A stretch of DNA of 64,000 nucleotides, from the NCBI RefSeq assembly GCF_001424165.1, contig NZ_LMOJ01000022.1, positions 533,111 to 597,110 on the forward strand. Reading direction: 5' to 3'. The position numbers and the translations under genes were made by a program. The notes beneath the pieces are model-generated. The model made no database searches. It was given only the letters and a program-made list of their open reading frames with translations, and was not told the origin of the DNA. Below, one piece after another: positions 32,895 to 42,311 of the stretch (positions within the stretch are counted from its first letter, which is position 1; each line of letters opens with the position of its first letter). This DNA comes from Massilia sp. Leaf139. GTDB lineage: Bacteria; Pseudomonadota; Gammaproteobacteria; Burkholderiales; Burkholderiaceae_D.

Positions 32895-33491
32895 TCAGGC
32901 CAGCGCGGCCTCGATGGTGGCGTCGGCTTCGGCACGGCCCTTGGCCGATGCTTCCGGGCCCATCGACTGCGCCGGCGAGTGGATGAAGCTGTGATCCGTC
33001 ATGCCCAGGAAGTTCAGCAGCATGCGCACGAAGGGCACTTGCGGATCCGCCTCGGCCGGATAGATGCCGCCGCGCGCGGTGGCGACGAACACTTTTTTAC
33101 CCTTCAGCAGGCCTTCCGGGCCAGTCTCGGTGTAGCGGAAGGTCACGCCGGCACGGGCGATCGCGTCGAACCAGCTTTTCAGCTGCACCGGGATGCCGAA
33201 GTTGTACATCGGCGCGCCGATCACGACCACGTCCGCGGCCTGCACCTGGGCGATCAGGGCGTCGTCCAGGGCGACGCGCGCCGCCTGTTCGGCGCTGCGC
33301 GACGCGGCCGGGGTGAACAGGGCGCCCAGCGCCGCTTCGTCCAGCTGCGGATGCGGGTCGCGCGCCAGGTCGCGGCTGACGACGGTCGCGCCCGGGTTCG
33401 CAGCCACCAGCTTGGCGACGATGCTGTTGGTGACGCGGGTCGATTCGGAATCTGCACCGCGCAGGCTGGAAGTGATCTGGAGGATGTTCAT
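32895..33491 (-). CDS. azoR: FMN-dependent NADH:quinone oxidoreductase / azoreductase
   Basis: 198-residue flavodoxin-like enzyme. It has the AzoR N terminus ([20 protein letters not shown], phosphate-binding loop), [23 protein letters not shown] (flavin contact) and ATARGGIYP. It catalyses two-electron reduction of quinones and azo bonds. ATG 33491 has AAGG upstream. It is divergently transcribed from a LysR gene, the classic arrangement for autoregulated control. Confidence 0.92.
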   Translation of the reverse strand: MNILQITSSLRGADSESTRVTNSIVAKLVAANPGATVVSRDLARDPHPQLDEAALGALFTPAASRSAEQAARVALDDALIAQVQAADVVVIGAPMYNFGIPVQLKSWFDAIARAGVTFRYTETGPEGLLKGKKVFVATARGGIYPAEADPQVPFVRMLLNFLGMTDHSFIHSPAQSMGPEASAKGRAEADATIEAALA

Positions 33492-33580
33492 GGTGTGTCC
33501 CTTGTAAGTGTGTTTGGTGTTCGGTGTTTCGATGGAAGCCACTTTAGCAGTTCCAAAATCAATCCAGAAGCCGCTAGAAT

Positions 33581-33594
33581 GGATAACATTATTC
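33581..33594. promoter_or_regulatory. Dyad in the azoR/LysR divergent promoter region
   Basis: GGATAACATTATTC holds the inverted repeat ATAA-CA-TTAT, 18 nt before the LysR ATG. It could be part of the LysR operator or a -10 element; the evidence is positional only. Confidence 0.3.
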
Positions 33595-33612
33595 AGCTTG
33601 TGGAACAATCTC

Positions 33613-34524
33613 ATGGAAGTCGAACCGAACGACCTGCTGCTCTTCGCCCGCATCGTCGAGGCCGGCAGCTTTAGCGCGGCGGCCGCCCGCGTCGACCTGC
33701 CCAAGTCCACCGTCTCGCGCCGCATCTCGCTGCTGGAAGCGCGCCTGGGCGAACGCCTGCTGCAGCGCACGACGCGCAAACTGATGGTCACGGAATTCGG
33801 CGCCAGCCTGCTCGAACACGCGCGCAAGGTGCTGGAAGAAGTCGAAGCCGCGGGTGCCCTGGCCCAGCACCGCCAGGCCGAGCCCAGCGGGCGCCTGCGC
33901 ATCTCGCTGCCGGCCGACTTCGCCAACCTCGGCATGAGCGCGGTGATCGGGCGCTTCCTTGCGCGCTATCCGGCGGTGAGCGTCGAGCTGGACCTGTCGC
34001 CGCGCCGGGTCGACCTGGTCGCCGAAAACTTCGACATCGCCATCCGCATGGGCGAGCTGCCGGACGACGCGACGCTGGCCGCGCGTCGCGTCACCCTGCA
34101 GCGCTTCGGCCTGTACGCCTCGCCCTGCTACACCGCCGTGCGCGGCCTGCCCGAGCACCCCGACGACCTGCTCGGCCACGACTTGCTGTGCCTCCTCAGC
34201 CGCGGCGGCGGGCCGGCACCCTGGATCCTCACGCGCGGCAAGACGCGCTGGCAGCGCGAACTGCCGGCGCGCCTGACGGCCAATTCACCCGACCTGCTGG
34301 CGCGCATCGCCTGCAGCGGCGCCGGCATCGCCGCCAGCTCGGAACTGTTCGCGGCGCCGCTGGTGAAGAAGGGAGAGTTGGTGCGCGTGCTGCCGGAATG
34401 GGATCTGCCGCCCGCCACCGGCTGGGCCGTGTTCCCGGGCCGGCGCCTGATGCCGGCCAAGACGCGCGCCTTTCTCGACATGATGGACGAGATGTTTTGC
34501 GGCGAGCGGGCGGGCGCGGCCTGA
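33613..34524 (+). CDS. LysR-family transcriptional regulator
   Basis: 303-residue DNA-binding regulator with an N-terminal winged helix-turn-helix ([28 protein letters not shown]) and a periplasmic-binding-protein-like effector domain (~90-300). It belongs to the single-target 'DsdC/AaeR-like' style in which the neighbour is controlled. Its divergent position to azoR and pirin suggests regulation of those genes by a quinone or electrophile. No ribosome-binding site is clear at ATG 33613. Confidence 0.88.
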   Translation: MEVEPNDLLLFARIVEAGSFSAAAARVDLPKSTVSRRISLLEARLGERLLQRTTRKLMVTEFGASLLEHARKVLEEVEAAGALAQHRQAEPSGRLRISLPADFANLGMSAVIGRFLARYPAVSVELDLSPRRVDLVAENFDIAIRMGELPDDATLAARRVTLQRFGLYASPCYTAVRGLPEHPDDLLGHDLLCLLSRGGGPAPWILTRGKTRWQRELPARLTANSPDLLARIACSGAGIAASSELFAAPLVKKGELVRVLPEWDLPPATGWAVFPGRRLMPAKTRAFLDMMDEMFCGERAGAA

Positions 34525-34604
34525 CGCCGCGCCTTGTCGCCACCGTCGTCGTTCCCGTACACTGCGCCTTTGCCTTTGCGCGGGCCGGCGACCCGCCTCC
34601 ATCG

Positions 34605-35177
34605 ATGTCGAATGCTCAAGTCCTGATCCTGCTGGCCGTCTGCGCGGCCCTGCTGTTTGGCCTGATGGTCTTTCTCGCCGAACGGGAGCGGCGCCTGCGC
34701 GACGCCTTGCAGGCGCGCCTGGCCGCGCCGCGCGCGGCTGCGCCGGCCGACGCCGCACCTGTCGTATTCCGTAAACGGCAGGCGCTGTGCCTTCTGTACG
34801 TGATGGCTTTCCAGGTGCTGGCCCTGCATGCCTGGCTGAATATCGGCTCGCCCGAGCGGATCGACGAGTCCGTGCACTGGAGCGTTGCCGCCATCGAGAT
34901 CGGCGCGGCCCTGGTCGCGCTGCTGTTCGCCTGGCGCCAGTGGCGCTACCGGGTCGTGCTGGCGGACGGCGCCATGCACATCGGCTCGCTGCGCACGCGC
35001 ACCATCCGCTACGAGGACATTGCCGGCCTCGAGGTGGTCAGCGGCGAGGACGATACGGTATGCCGCATACGCCTTCATGACCACGCGCCCGTGGACGTGG
35101 CGCACACCCTGGTCGATTTCGCCGGCTTCGTCGGGCGCCTGTCCGAGCGCGTGGCCGCGCACGCGCACTCCCGCTAA
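34605..35177 (+). CDS. Membrane protein of unknown function (PH-like C-terminal part)
   Basis: 190-residue protein with an N-terminal helix (VLILLAVCAALLFGLMVFLA), two further helices (~60-110) and a cytoplasmic C-terminal beta-rich segment (YRVVLADGAMHIGSLRTRTIRYEDIAGLEVV) reminiscent of bacterial PH domains. That assignment is only by pattern. It follows the LysR gene by 80 nt on the same strand. Confidence 0.65.
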   Translation: MSNAQVLILLAVCAALLFGLMVFLAERERRLRDALQARLAAPRAAAPADAAPVVFRKRQALCLLYVMAFQVLALHAWLNIGSPERIDESVHWSVAAIEIGAALVALLFAWRQWRYRVVLADGAMHIGSLRTRTIRYEDIAGLEVVSGEDDTVCRIRLHDHAPVDVAHTLVDFAGFVGRLSERVAAHAHSR

Positions 35178-35283
35178 CGCCGAACGCGACAAGAGAGTGG
35201 ACAGACTTCCGTGGCGGGTTTAGCCTGTCAGGACACCCGCCACGCATAGCCGCGGGCCAACCCTTCGCGTTTGTCCGACTGCC

Positions 35284-36864
35284 ATGCGTAGACGATTGCT
35301 GCTCGGCTTGACCGTACTGTGCGCCCTCGTCGTCGGCGTGGCGATGCCCGCGTTGGCCTGGCACGAGTCGCGGCGCCAGGCGCGGGAGGCGGCGGCGGAG
35401 CTGGCGCTGGGCTATGCTCTCGATGTGCTGCACCGCTCCGACGAGACCAGCCGGCAGGCGCAGCGCGCGATCGGGCTGCTGGAACAGGCCGGACATCCGC
35501 CGTGCTCGCCTGTGGAGCTGACGCTGATGCGCGAACTCGACCTGACCTCGACATATCTGCAGGCGGTCGGTCATGTCGGCGCGGGCCGCATGCTGTGTTC
35601 GTCGATGGGAGCCTTCGTGTTCGATCTCGGCCCGGAAGCCTTCCGCACTTCGCGCGGCGTCGCTATCTATCTCGACGTTCCGCTGGGAGAACCCGGCAAA
35701 AGTCCGCTGATCGCGCTTCAGCTCGGCCGCTATGCGGTGCTGATCCACCGCGATCTTCCGCTCGATACATCGACCGGCATCCCCGGGGTAGGGCTGGGGG
35801 TGTTCCAGCTGGATCAGCCGCTGCACCGGGCGCCGGATCTCGCGCGCGGCGAGGCCAGGCGCGCCTGGGTGTCGAGACTCGGCGGCGCCACCCAGGCGAG
35901 CTTCGCCGACGGCGGGTATCTGGTGGCTGTCGTGCGATCGATCCACTACGAGATCGCCGCGGCCGCCGCGATCCCGCTGGCTTACGTGGACGAGCGCGCA
36001 CGGGCCATCGGCGCGCGCCTGGTGCCCGCCGGCGTCGTCGCCGGACTGGCGCTCGCCGCCGCCATCGGGCTGCTGGCCAAGCAGCAGCGTTCGCTGGCCG
36101 GCGCGCTGCGCCACGCGCTGCGCCGCGGCGAGTTCTTCCTGCAGTACCAGCCGATCGTGGCGCTCGACAGCGGCCGCTGCGTCGGCGTCGAGGCCCTGCT
36201 GCGCTGGCGCCGCGCGACCGGCGAACTGGTCGGCCCCGACATCTTCATCCCCGTCGCCGAGCAGTCCGGCCTGATGCCCCAGCTGACGCGGCGCGTGCTG
36301 CAGCTGGTCGAAGCCGACGTCGGCCGCTTCCTGGCCGAGCACCCCGATTTCCACATCGCCTTGAACCTGTCGGCGGCGGATCTGCTCACCGGCGCCATCG
36401 ACGAGGCGCTCGACGGCTTCATGGCGCGCAGCGGCGCGCGTGCGTCGAACATCATCCTCGAAATCACGGAGCGCGGTTTCCTCGACATGGACGCGGCGCA
36501 GCCCGTCATCGCGGCGCTGCGCATGCGCCGCCTGGAGATCGCCATCGACGATTTCGGCACGGGCTACTCGAGCCTCTCGTATCTCGAATCGCTGGCGCTC
36601 GACTTCCTCAAGATCGACCGCTCCTTCATCGAGGCGATCGGCACCCGGGCGCCGACCAGCCAGGTGGTTGGCCACATCATCGCGATGGCGCGCACGATGG
36701 GCCTGCGCATGATCGCCGAAGGCGTGGAGCGGCGCGAGCAGGCCGATTTCCTCGCCATGCAGGGTGTCCAGTACGCGCAGGGCTGGCTGTACGGCCGGCC
36801 GGCTGCCTTCAGCGAGGTCGTTGCGCGCTACCGGGAGGCGGCCGAGCGGGAAGTGGCGGGGTGA
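35284..36864 (+). CDS. CSS-motif cyclic-di-GMP phosphodiesterase (EAL)
   Basis: 526-residue inner-membrane enzyme. An N-terminal helix and a second helix near 240-265 enclose a periplasmic CSS domain; the Cys-Ser-Ser motif is in GRMLCSSMG (~residues 104-112), with a second Cys at PPCSP. The cytoplasmic EAL domain (~275-515) keeps catalytic motifs VEALLRW, LEITERG, DDFGTGYSSL and IAEGVE, so hydrolysis of c-di-GMP is expected. In E. coli CSS proteins a periplasmic disulfide blocks the enzyme, linking activity to envelope redox state. Confidence 0.9.
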   Translation: MRRRLLLGLTVLCALVVGVAMPALAWHESRRQAREAAAELALGYALDVLHRSDETSRQAQRAIGLLEQAGHPPCSPVELTLMRELDLTSTYLQAVGHVGAGRMLCSSMGAFVFDLGPEAFRTSRGVAIYLDVPLGEPGKSPLIALQLGRYAVLIHRDLPLDTSTGIPGVGLGVFQLDQPLHRAPDLARGEARRAWVSRLGGATQASFADGGYLVAVVRSIHYEIAAAAAIPLAYVDERARAIGARLVPAGVVAGLALAAAIGLLAKQQRSLAGALRHALRRGEFFLQYQPIVALDSGRCVGVEALLRWRRATGELVGPDIFIPVAEQSGLMPQLTRRVLQLVEADVGRFLAEHPDFHIALNLSAADLLTGAIDEALDGFMARSGARASNIILEITERGFLDMDAAQPVIAALRMRRLEIAIDDFGTGYSSLSYLESLALDFLKIDRSFIEAIGTRAPTSQVVGHIIAMARTMGLRMIAEGVERREQADFLAMQGVQYAQGWLYGRPAAFSEVVARYREAAEREVAG

Positions 36865-36929
36865 TATCCGGGCCGCCGGTTTCCCCGTATGATGCCGGAA
36901 GCATCCCGATCCTCGACGAAAGACAAGAC

Positions 36930-37862
36930 ATGCCGCCAAGCGCACGCCGCCTTCTCCTGACCGCATCGCTGCTGGCCGCCGGCCTGCCGCTGCCAGGCCT
37001 CGCCTTTACCCCGCCGCCGCCGCCCGTGTGTGCGCTGGCAAGCGATGCCGTGACGACCGCGGCGCTGGAGGCGACGATCCTCGGCGCTTCGTCGTGGCCG
37101 GAGCATCAATGCGCGATGATCGCCTTGATCAAGCGCGGCGAACCAGCCGTGCCGGTGGCCGTGCGCCTGCTCGGCATGGACGACGATCATCTCTATCAGG
37201 CCGTGGAGATCGTGACCGCACTGGGGCCGCGGGCGCATGCGGCCCTGCCGGCGCTGATGAGCCGCATCCGCGACCGGCCGCCGGCCTTGGTCGTTCAGTT
37301 CCAGCAGTTATATGGCGCGCTGGCGTCGCTCGGCCCCGCGGCCCGGCCGGCGATTCCCTTCCTGATCGAAAAATCGCGCGAGCCTGCTCACCGCGATTCC
37401 GCGCTGGGCGCGCTCGGCAAGCTGTGGAAATTCGAGCCCCGGCTCGTCGTGCCGCACCTGACGGCGATGCTGGAAGGCCGCCAGGAAAAGCTGAGCCGGG
37501 ACGACACCATTTCGGTGCTGTTCGCCCTGGCCGAGGCCCGCAGCGAAGCCCGCGCCGCGCTGCCGGGCGCCCTGGCCGCCATCGAACAGGCCAAGGCGAG
37601 CGGCGACGCCATGCTGGGGATGGCCGCCCTGCGCGCGCTGGCGGCGATCGCCGAGCCGGCGCAAAGCGTCCCCATCCTGAGCAAACTGCTCGCGCACCCG
37701 GTACTGGGCGACCACGCCGTGACCGAACTGGGGAACATCGGCCGCCCGGCGGCAAGCGCCGTGCCGCTGCTGAAGGCCAGACTCGAGCGCACGGGCGATC
37801 CCGTGATGCGTGCGATCATCGCGGGTTCGCTGGCAGCCATCGCGGGGAAGGGCGCCGGCTAA
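36930..37862 (+). CDS. Exported HEAT-like repeat protein
   Basis: 310-residue protein with a signal peptide (RLLLTASLLAAGLPLPGLAF). Paired helices resembling HEAT/PBS repeats follow (VEIVTALGPRAHAALPAL, YGALASLGPAARPAIPFL, VTELGNIGRPAASAVPLL). Such repeats mediate protein contacts; no enzyme is implied. It starts 65 nt after the EAL gene on the same strand and overlaps the convergent downstream gene by 4 bp. Confidence 0.75.
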   Translation: MPPSARRLLLTASLLAAGLPLPGLAFTPPPPPVCALASDAVTTAALEATILGASSWPEHQCAMIALIKRGEPAVPVAVRLLGMDDDHLYQAVEIVTALGPRAHAALPALMSRIRDRPPALVVQFQQLYGALASLGPAARPAIPFLIEKSREPAHRDSALGALGKLWKFEPRLVVPHLTAMLEGRQEKLSRDDTISVLFALAEARSEARAALPGALAAIEQAKASGDAMLGMAALRALAAIAEPAQSVPILSKLLAHPVLGDHAVTELGNIGRPAASAVPLLKARLERTGDPVMRAIIAGSLAAIAGKGAG

Positions 37863-38428
37863 TCCATGTCCGAATGGCGCCCTTCAGCCACGAGCAGCGC
37901 GATCCCGAACACGGCCTCGATCGCCGCGCCGCCGAAGGCGCCGAGCGCCGGCGCGCCGTGGGCCACCGACAGCGCCCAGCCGAACAGGGCCAGCGCCGCG
38001 CCGAAGGCCCAGTACAGGCGCATGCCGTAGATGGTCGAAAAGACGAGGTAGCGCCCGCCGATCACGAGCAGCATGGCGGGGAAGAACAGCTCGATGCGCC
38101 ACAGCGCCACGCCATAGGCCAGCGGCAGCATCAGGATCATCCAGATGGTCGAGGCGATCGCCAGCGCGCCGTAGGGATTGCCGCGCGACTGCGTGCCGGG
38201 ACGGCCGAGGAGTTTCAGCAGCAGCACCGACAGCGGATGGATCAGCATGCCGCCGATGAAAAGCGCCCAGATCGCCTGCTGGAGCGAACCGGCCAGGCAG
38301 ACGCAGCCCGCCACGCACCAGACCGAGCCCGAGACCAGCGCGCCGGGGCCGCCGCCGCGGTAGGCGTAGCGCATCTCGGCCTGGAAGTCGTCAGAGGTGA
38401 ACACAGAGGCGGAGCGCGCGTCGTCCAT
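37859..38428 (-). CDS. Six-helix membrane protein of unknown function
   Basis: 189-residue hydrophobic protein with about six segments (VSGSVWCVAGCVCLAGSL, AIWALFIGGMLIHPL, and later GAAIEAVFGIALLVAEG). The short soluble N terminus is SDDFQAEMRYAYRGGGP, followed by the pattern HPLSVLLLKLLGR. This resembles a conserved but uncharacterised bacterial membrane family. The start could also be ATG 38458. It follows the GNAT gene after 71 nt. Confidence 0.7.
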   Translation of the reverse strand: MDDARSASVFTSDDFQAEMRYAYRGGGPGALVSGSVWCVAGCVCLAGSLQQAIWALFIGGMLIHPLSVLLLKLLGRPGTQSRGNPYGALAIASTIWMILMLPLAYGVALWRIELFFPAMLLVIGGRYLVFSTIYGMRLYWAFGAALALFGWALSVAHGAPALGAFGGAAIEAVFGIALLVAEGRHSDMD

Positions 38429-38499
38429 GGATGGCTTTCGAAGGAATGATCGGGGCATCTTCCCACGAATTTCTTGCCGGAACAATATCGGGCAGCCCG

Positions 38500-38982
38500 C
38501 TAGGCGCTCGCCACCAGCGCCTTGCGCATGCGCGCGTTGCGCAGCGCGACCCCGCGCACCACCGGCAGTCCCTCGCTTTCCACGGCAAAGCCCCAGCGTG
38601 CGAAGAACGGCTGGGCGGCCAGGCTCACATCGGCGAACAGCGAGGAGGCGCCGGCACCACGCGCGACCGCGTGCAGCTGGCGCATCAGCGTCGCGCCGAC
38701 GCCCTGGCCGGCGTATTCCGGCGCGACGAAGAACTGATCGATATAGCCCGAGGGCTGGACGTCCGCGAAGCCGGCTAGTCGACCGTCGATCTCGGCCACC
38801 CAGGGACGGTTGGCGCGGATGCGTTCCACCCATTGCCGGCGGAACGCGGCGTCGGGCTCCGGCGGCGACCAGGCGTCGATCTGTGCGGGCGAATAATAGG
38901 TGCAGGCCAGGCCACGCACCGAGGACTGGAACACGGCCAGCAGCATCAGCTCCTCGCCGGCGGCGACGGCGCGAATGCGCAT
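38500..38982 (-). CDS. GNAT-family N-acetyltransferase
   Basis: 160-residue acyltransferase with strand FFVAPEYAGQGVGATLMRQL (acetyl-CoA P-loop QGVGAT) and the C-terminal AQPFFARWGFAV motif. The substrate is unknown. It begins 17 nt after the psd stop codon, so it is probably in an operon with psd. Confidence 0.85.
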   Translation of the reverse strand: MRIRAVAAGEELMLLAVFQSSVRGLACTYYSPAQIDAWSPPEPDAAFRRQWVERIRANRPWVAEIDGRLAGFADVQPSGYIDQFFVAPEYAGQGVGATLMRQLHAVARGAGASSLFADVSLAAQPFFARWGFAVESEGLPVVRGVALRNARMRKALVASA

Positions 38983-38999
38983 CGGGAGGATTGGCGGAC

Positions 39000-39851
39000 T
39001 CAGGCCGGCCGGTTGCCCATCATCTCGCCCAGGCGCACCTTGCGCTCCGGCGCCCAGTCCGGATTGAAGGCGATCGTCTTTTCCTTGAACAGCATGACGA
39101 CCGTAGAGCCGAGCAGGAAGCGGCCCATCTCTTCGCCTTTTTTCAGCACCACCGGCGACGCTTCATACGTCCACTCCGAGATGCGTCCAGTGCGCTGCGG
39201 GTTGACCACGCCGTGCCAGGGTGTGGCCATGCTGCCGACGATGGTCGCGCCGACCAGCACCATGACGAAGGTGCCGAACTCTTCGGACTCGAACACGCAC
39301 ACCACGCGCTCGTTGCGCGCGAACAGGCCGGGCACGCCGCGCGCCGTGGTCGGGTTCACCGAGAACAGGGCTCCCGGCACGTAGATCATGCGCGTCAGGC
39401 GGCCGTCGCAGGGCATGTGCAGGCGGTGGTAATCCTTCGGGCTCAGGTAGAGGTTGGCGAAGGCGCCATGCTGGAACAGGGCGCCGAGCGTGGCGTCGCC
39501 GCCGACCAGCTGGGTGGTGGTGAAGCGGTGGCCCTTGGCCTGCAGGATATGGTGGTCGTCGATCGCGCCGAACTGGCTGATCGCGCCGTCCACCGGGCAG
39601 ACGAAATCGGCATTGGCCAGCGGCCGCACGCCATCCTTCAAGGGACGGGTGAAGAACTCGTTGAAGCTCGGGTAGCTGGCGATGTCTGAGTTGAGCGCCT
39701 CTTCCATGTTGACGCCGTACTTGCCGACGAACCAGCGGATCAGGCGGGTCGTCACCTTGCCTCCGCGATGGCCGGCGACGCGGCCGGCGAAGGAGGTCAG
39801 CGCCTGCTTGGGCAGGACATATTGCGGCAGTACTTTGAAGCGGTCGGACAC
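39000..39851 (-). CDS. psd: Phosphatidylserine decarboxylase proenzyme
   Basis: 283-residue enzyme that makes phosphatidylethanolamine from phosphatidylserine at the inner membrane. Family landmarks are FNEFFTRPLKDGVRP, the catalytic His region YHRLHMPCDG, and the LGST self-cleavage site near the C terminus (GRFLLGSTVVML), where Ser becomes the pyruvoyl group. The start is probably GTG 39851 with AAAGGG upstream. The 248 nt upstream (39852-40099) hold no gene, only the divergent promoter region shared with the TonB-dependent receptor. Confidence 0.93.
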   Translation of the reverse strand: MSDRFKVLPQYVLPKQALTSFAGRVAGHRGGKVTTRLIRWFVGKYGVNMEEALNSDIASYPSFNEFFTRPLKDGVRPLANADFVCPVDGAISQFGAIDDHHILQAKGHRFTTTQLVGGDATLGALFQHGAFANLYLSPKDYHRLHMPCDGRLTRMIYVPGALFSVNPTTARGVPGLFARNERVVCVFESEEFGTFVMVLVGATIVGSMATPWHGVVNPQRTGRISEWTYEASPVVLKKGEEMGRFLLGSTVVMLFKEKTIAFNPDWAPERKVRLGEMMGNRPA

Positions 39852-40099
39852 GATGGCAGCCCTTTATTACTTGTGATGATGGCGAATTATAAATAAGGGG
39901 CGTGCCGGTGCATATCATTGTTTTAAGCGGCCGCGCCCAAGTGCAGTGTAGCGCATCGTCCACAGCGGGCGCGCCAGCCGGGTAGCACTGGGGCAGTAGC
40001 GGCGCCAAAAATACATGCATATCGAAAATATATTCTCCGAAGCATCTAAATGTGGATGAACTAAAGGACAATGCGTACTCATAAACTTGGTATTCCGAT

Positions 40100-42304
40100 A
40101 TGTATATGCTCTCGCCGATCCGTTTGACCCTGCTGGCCGCCGCGCTGGCCGCCGCCTTTCCCGCATCCGCCCAGGACACCGCGTCCGCCGCCCCGAAAGC
40201 CGCGCCGGTAAAAACCGAGTCGGCCGCCGAGCAGAAAATGCAGAAGGTCGAGGTACGCGGCACCACCGAAAGCTACGACCCGCGCCGCGACGACACCGCG
40301 ACCAAGATCGTGGTCGGGCAGGAAGAGATCATGAAATACGGCGATACCAATGTCGCCGACGTGCTCAAGCGGGTGCCCGGCATCACCGTCAACAGCCCGA
40401 ACGGGCGCAATGCCGAGATCCGCATGCGCGGCCTGGGCGCCGGCTATACGCAGATCCTGATCAATGGCGAGCGCGCCCCCAACGGCTTCACGCTCGATTC
40501 GCTCTCGCCCGACGTGATCGAGCGCATCGAGGTGCTGCGCGCGGCAAGCGCCGAGTTCTCGACGCAGTCGGTGGCCGGCACCGTCAACATCGTGCTCAAG
40601 AAAACCGTGCGCAGCGGCCAGCGCGAATTCAAGATCGGCGCGCGCGCCGGCAGCGGCTTCAGCGGCCCGACGGCCAACCTGCAGCTTTCCGACAAACTCG
40701 GCAAGATGTCGTACTCGGTCGCCGCCAGCGCCATGTACGAACAGTTCGAGCGGGACGGAAGGAGCCTGGAAGAGGGCTACGACCTGGCCGGCACCCCGAA
40801 CCTGGTGCGGCGCACGGAAGTGGACGAGAATGCCCGCTTCAACCTGTTCAACCTGGCCCCGCGCCTGAACTGGACGCTGGAGAACGGCGACACCCTGACC
40901 TCGCAGAGCTTCGTCAACTCGGCGCGCTTCCGCAACCGCAACCGCGAAACGAGCAGCACCAGCCTGGGCGCGCCGGCGCCTTACCCGGTTCTCGACGCGG
41001 CGCTGCGCTCGGACAACGACGTCGTGCGCACGGAACTGAACTGGGTGCACAAGCTGGCCGACGGCGCCAAGCTCGACGTCAAGGCGAGCGTAATCGGCGG
41101 CCAGAACACGACCGACAACCGGCGCACCACGCCGGCCGGCGCGCCGCGCGCAGTCGACAACCTGGTGCACCTGGAAGCCGAGGAAGTCGGCACCACTACG
41201 GTCGGCAAGTTCAGCAAGACCATCATGAAGGATCACGCGCTGGCCATGGGCTGGGATGCCGGCTGGTCGGTGCGCGAGGACAGCCGCGAGGAATCCGAGG
41301 CCGGGCGCCTGCTGTTGCCTGCGCTGCCCGACGGCGAGACCTCGGAATCGCGGGTCACGCGCCTGGCCGTGTATGCCCAGGACGAATGGAACCTGACGCC
41401 GCGCTGGTCGGTCTACCTGGGCGCGCGCTGGGAAGGCATCCGCACCCGCACCAGCGGCAATACGTTCGAGACCGGCCGTTCCAGTTCGAACGTCTGGAGC
41501 CCGGTGATGCAGACCCTGTTCAAGATTCCGGACACGAAGGGCGACCAGCTGCGCTTCGCCGTCACCCGCACCTACAAGGCGCCGAGCTTCCAGCAGCTGA
41601 TCCCGCGCCGCCAGACCTCGATCGACAACCGCTCGACCGATCCCGACTTCGCCGGCAACCCGGATCTGCAGCCGGAGCTGGCGCTCGGCTTCGACGCCTC
41701 CTACGAGCGCTACTGGGCCGAAGGTGCGCTGCTCTCGATCAGCGGCTCGATGCGCCGCATCGACGGCTATATCCGCAACATGGTCGACTTCGACGGTGCG
41801 CGCTGGGTGGCGATGCCGATGAACGCCGGGCGCGCCATCACGCGCGGCCTGGAAATCGAAACCAAGTTTCCGCTCAAGGCCGTGATGAAGGACGCGCCGG
41901 CGATCGACCTGCGCGCCAGCGTCAGTGCCAACTGGTCGAAGGTCGACGGCGTGCCGGGCCCGGACAACCGTCTCGACGGCCAGACGCCGCTGTCGGCCAA
42001 TTTCGGCATCGACTACAAGCTGGCGGCCCTGTCCACCGGCGCCAGCTTCGCTTACCGGCAAGGCGGGACGGTGCGCATCTCCGAGCGCCAGACGGCTTTT
42101 CTGGCGCCACGGCGCGAACTTGAAGCGTATGCGCTCTACAAGTTCACGCCGAAGCAGCAGCTGCGCGTCGCGCTGTCGAACCTGCTCGGCCAGGACTTCA
42201 TCAACAGCGGCAGCTTCTTCGAGCCGGGGCGCGGCCTGGTGGTGCGCAACGCCCGCCTGGAACAGGGCCCGAGCCTGCGCGCGACGCTGGAGCTGAAGTT
42301 CTAA
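40100..42304 (+). CDS. TonB-dependent outer-membrane receptor
   Basis: 734-residue outer-membrane transporter. It has a signal peptide (IRLTLLAAALAAAFPASAQD), a TonB-box-like QKVEVRG followed by the plug (~60-175; DVLKRVPGITV, IRMRGLGAGYTQILINGERA), and a 22-strand barrel ending LELKF. Siderophore or other nutrient uptake is the family role; the substrate is unknown. I could not find a clear Fur box in the AT-richer upstream gap. The 3' end meets the convergent EamA gene with 7 nt between stops. Confidence 0.92.
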   Translation: MYMLSPIRLTLLAAALAAAFPASAQDTASAAPKAAPVKTESAAEQKMQKVEVRGTTESYDPRRDDTATKIVVGQEEIMKYGDTNVADVLKRVPGITVNSPNGRNAEIRMRGLGAGYTQILINGERAPNGFTLDSLSPDVIERIEVLRAASAEFSTQSVAGTVNIVLKKTVRSGQREFKIGARAGSGFSGPTANLQLSDKLGKMSYSVAASAMYEQFERDGRSLEEGYDLAGTPNLVRRTEVDENARFNLFNLAPRLNWTLENGDTLTSQSFVNSARFRNRNRETSSTSLGAPAPYPVLDAALRSDNDVVRTELNWVHKLADGAKLDVKASVIGGQNTTDNRRTTPAGAPRAVDNLVHLEAEEVGTTTVGKFSKTIMKDHALAMGWDAGWSVREDSREESEAGRLLLPALPDGETSESRVTRLAVYAQDEWNLTPRWSVYLGARWEGIRTRTSGNTFETGRSSSNVWSPVMQTLFKIPDTKGDQLRFAVTRTYKAPSFQQLIPRRQTSIDNRSTDPDFAGNPDLQPELALGFDASYERYWAEGALLSISGSMRRIDGYIRNMVDFDGARWVAMPMNAGRAITRGLEIETKFPLKAVMKDAPAIDLRASVSANWSKVDGVPGPDNRLDGQTPLSANFGIDYKLAALSTGASFAYRQGGTVRISERQTAFLAPRRELEAYALYKFTPKQQLRVALSNLLGQDFINSGSFFEPGRGLVVRNARLEQGPSLRATLELKF

Positions 42305-42311
42305 ACAGGCT

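Noticed and set aside
39852..40099. A Fur box before the TonB-dependent receptor.
   Set aside because: No sequence close to the 19-bp Fur consensus; only general AT-richness.
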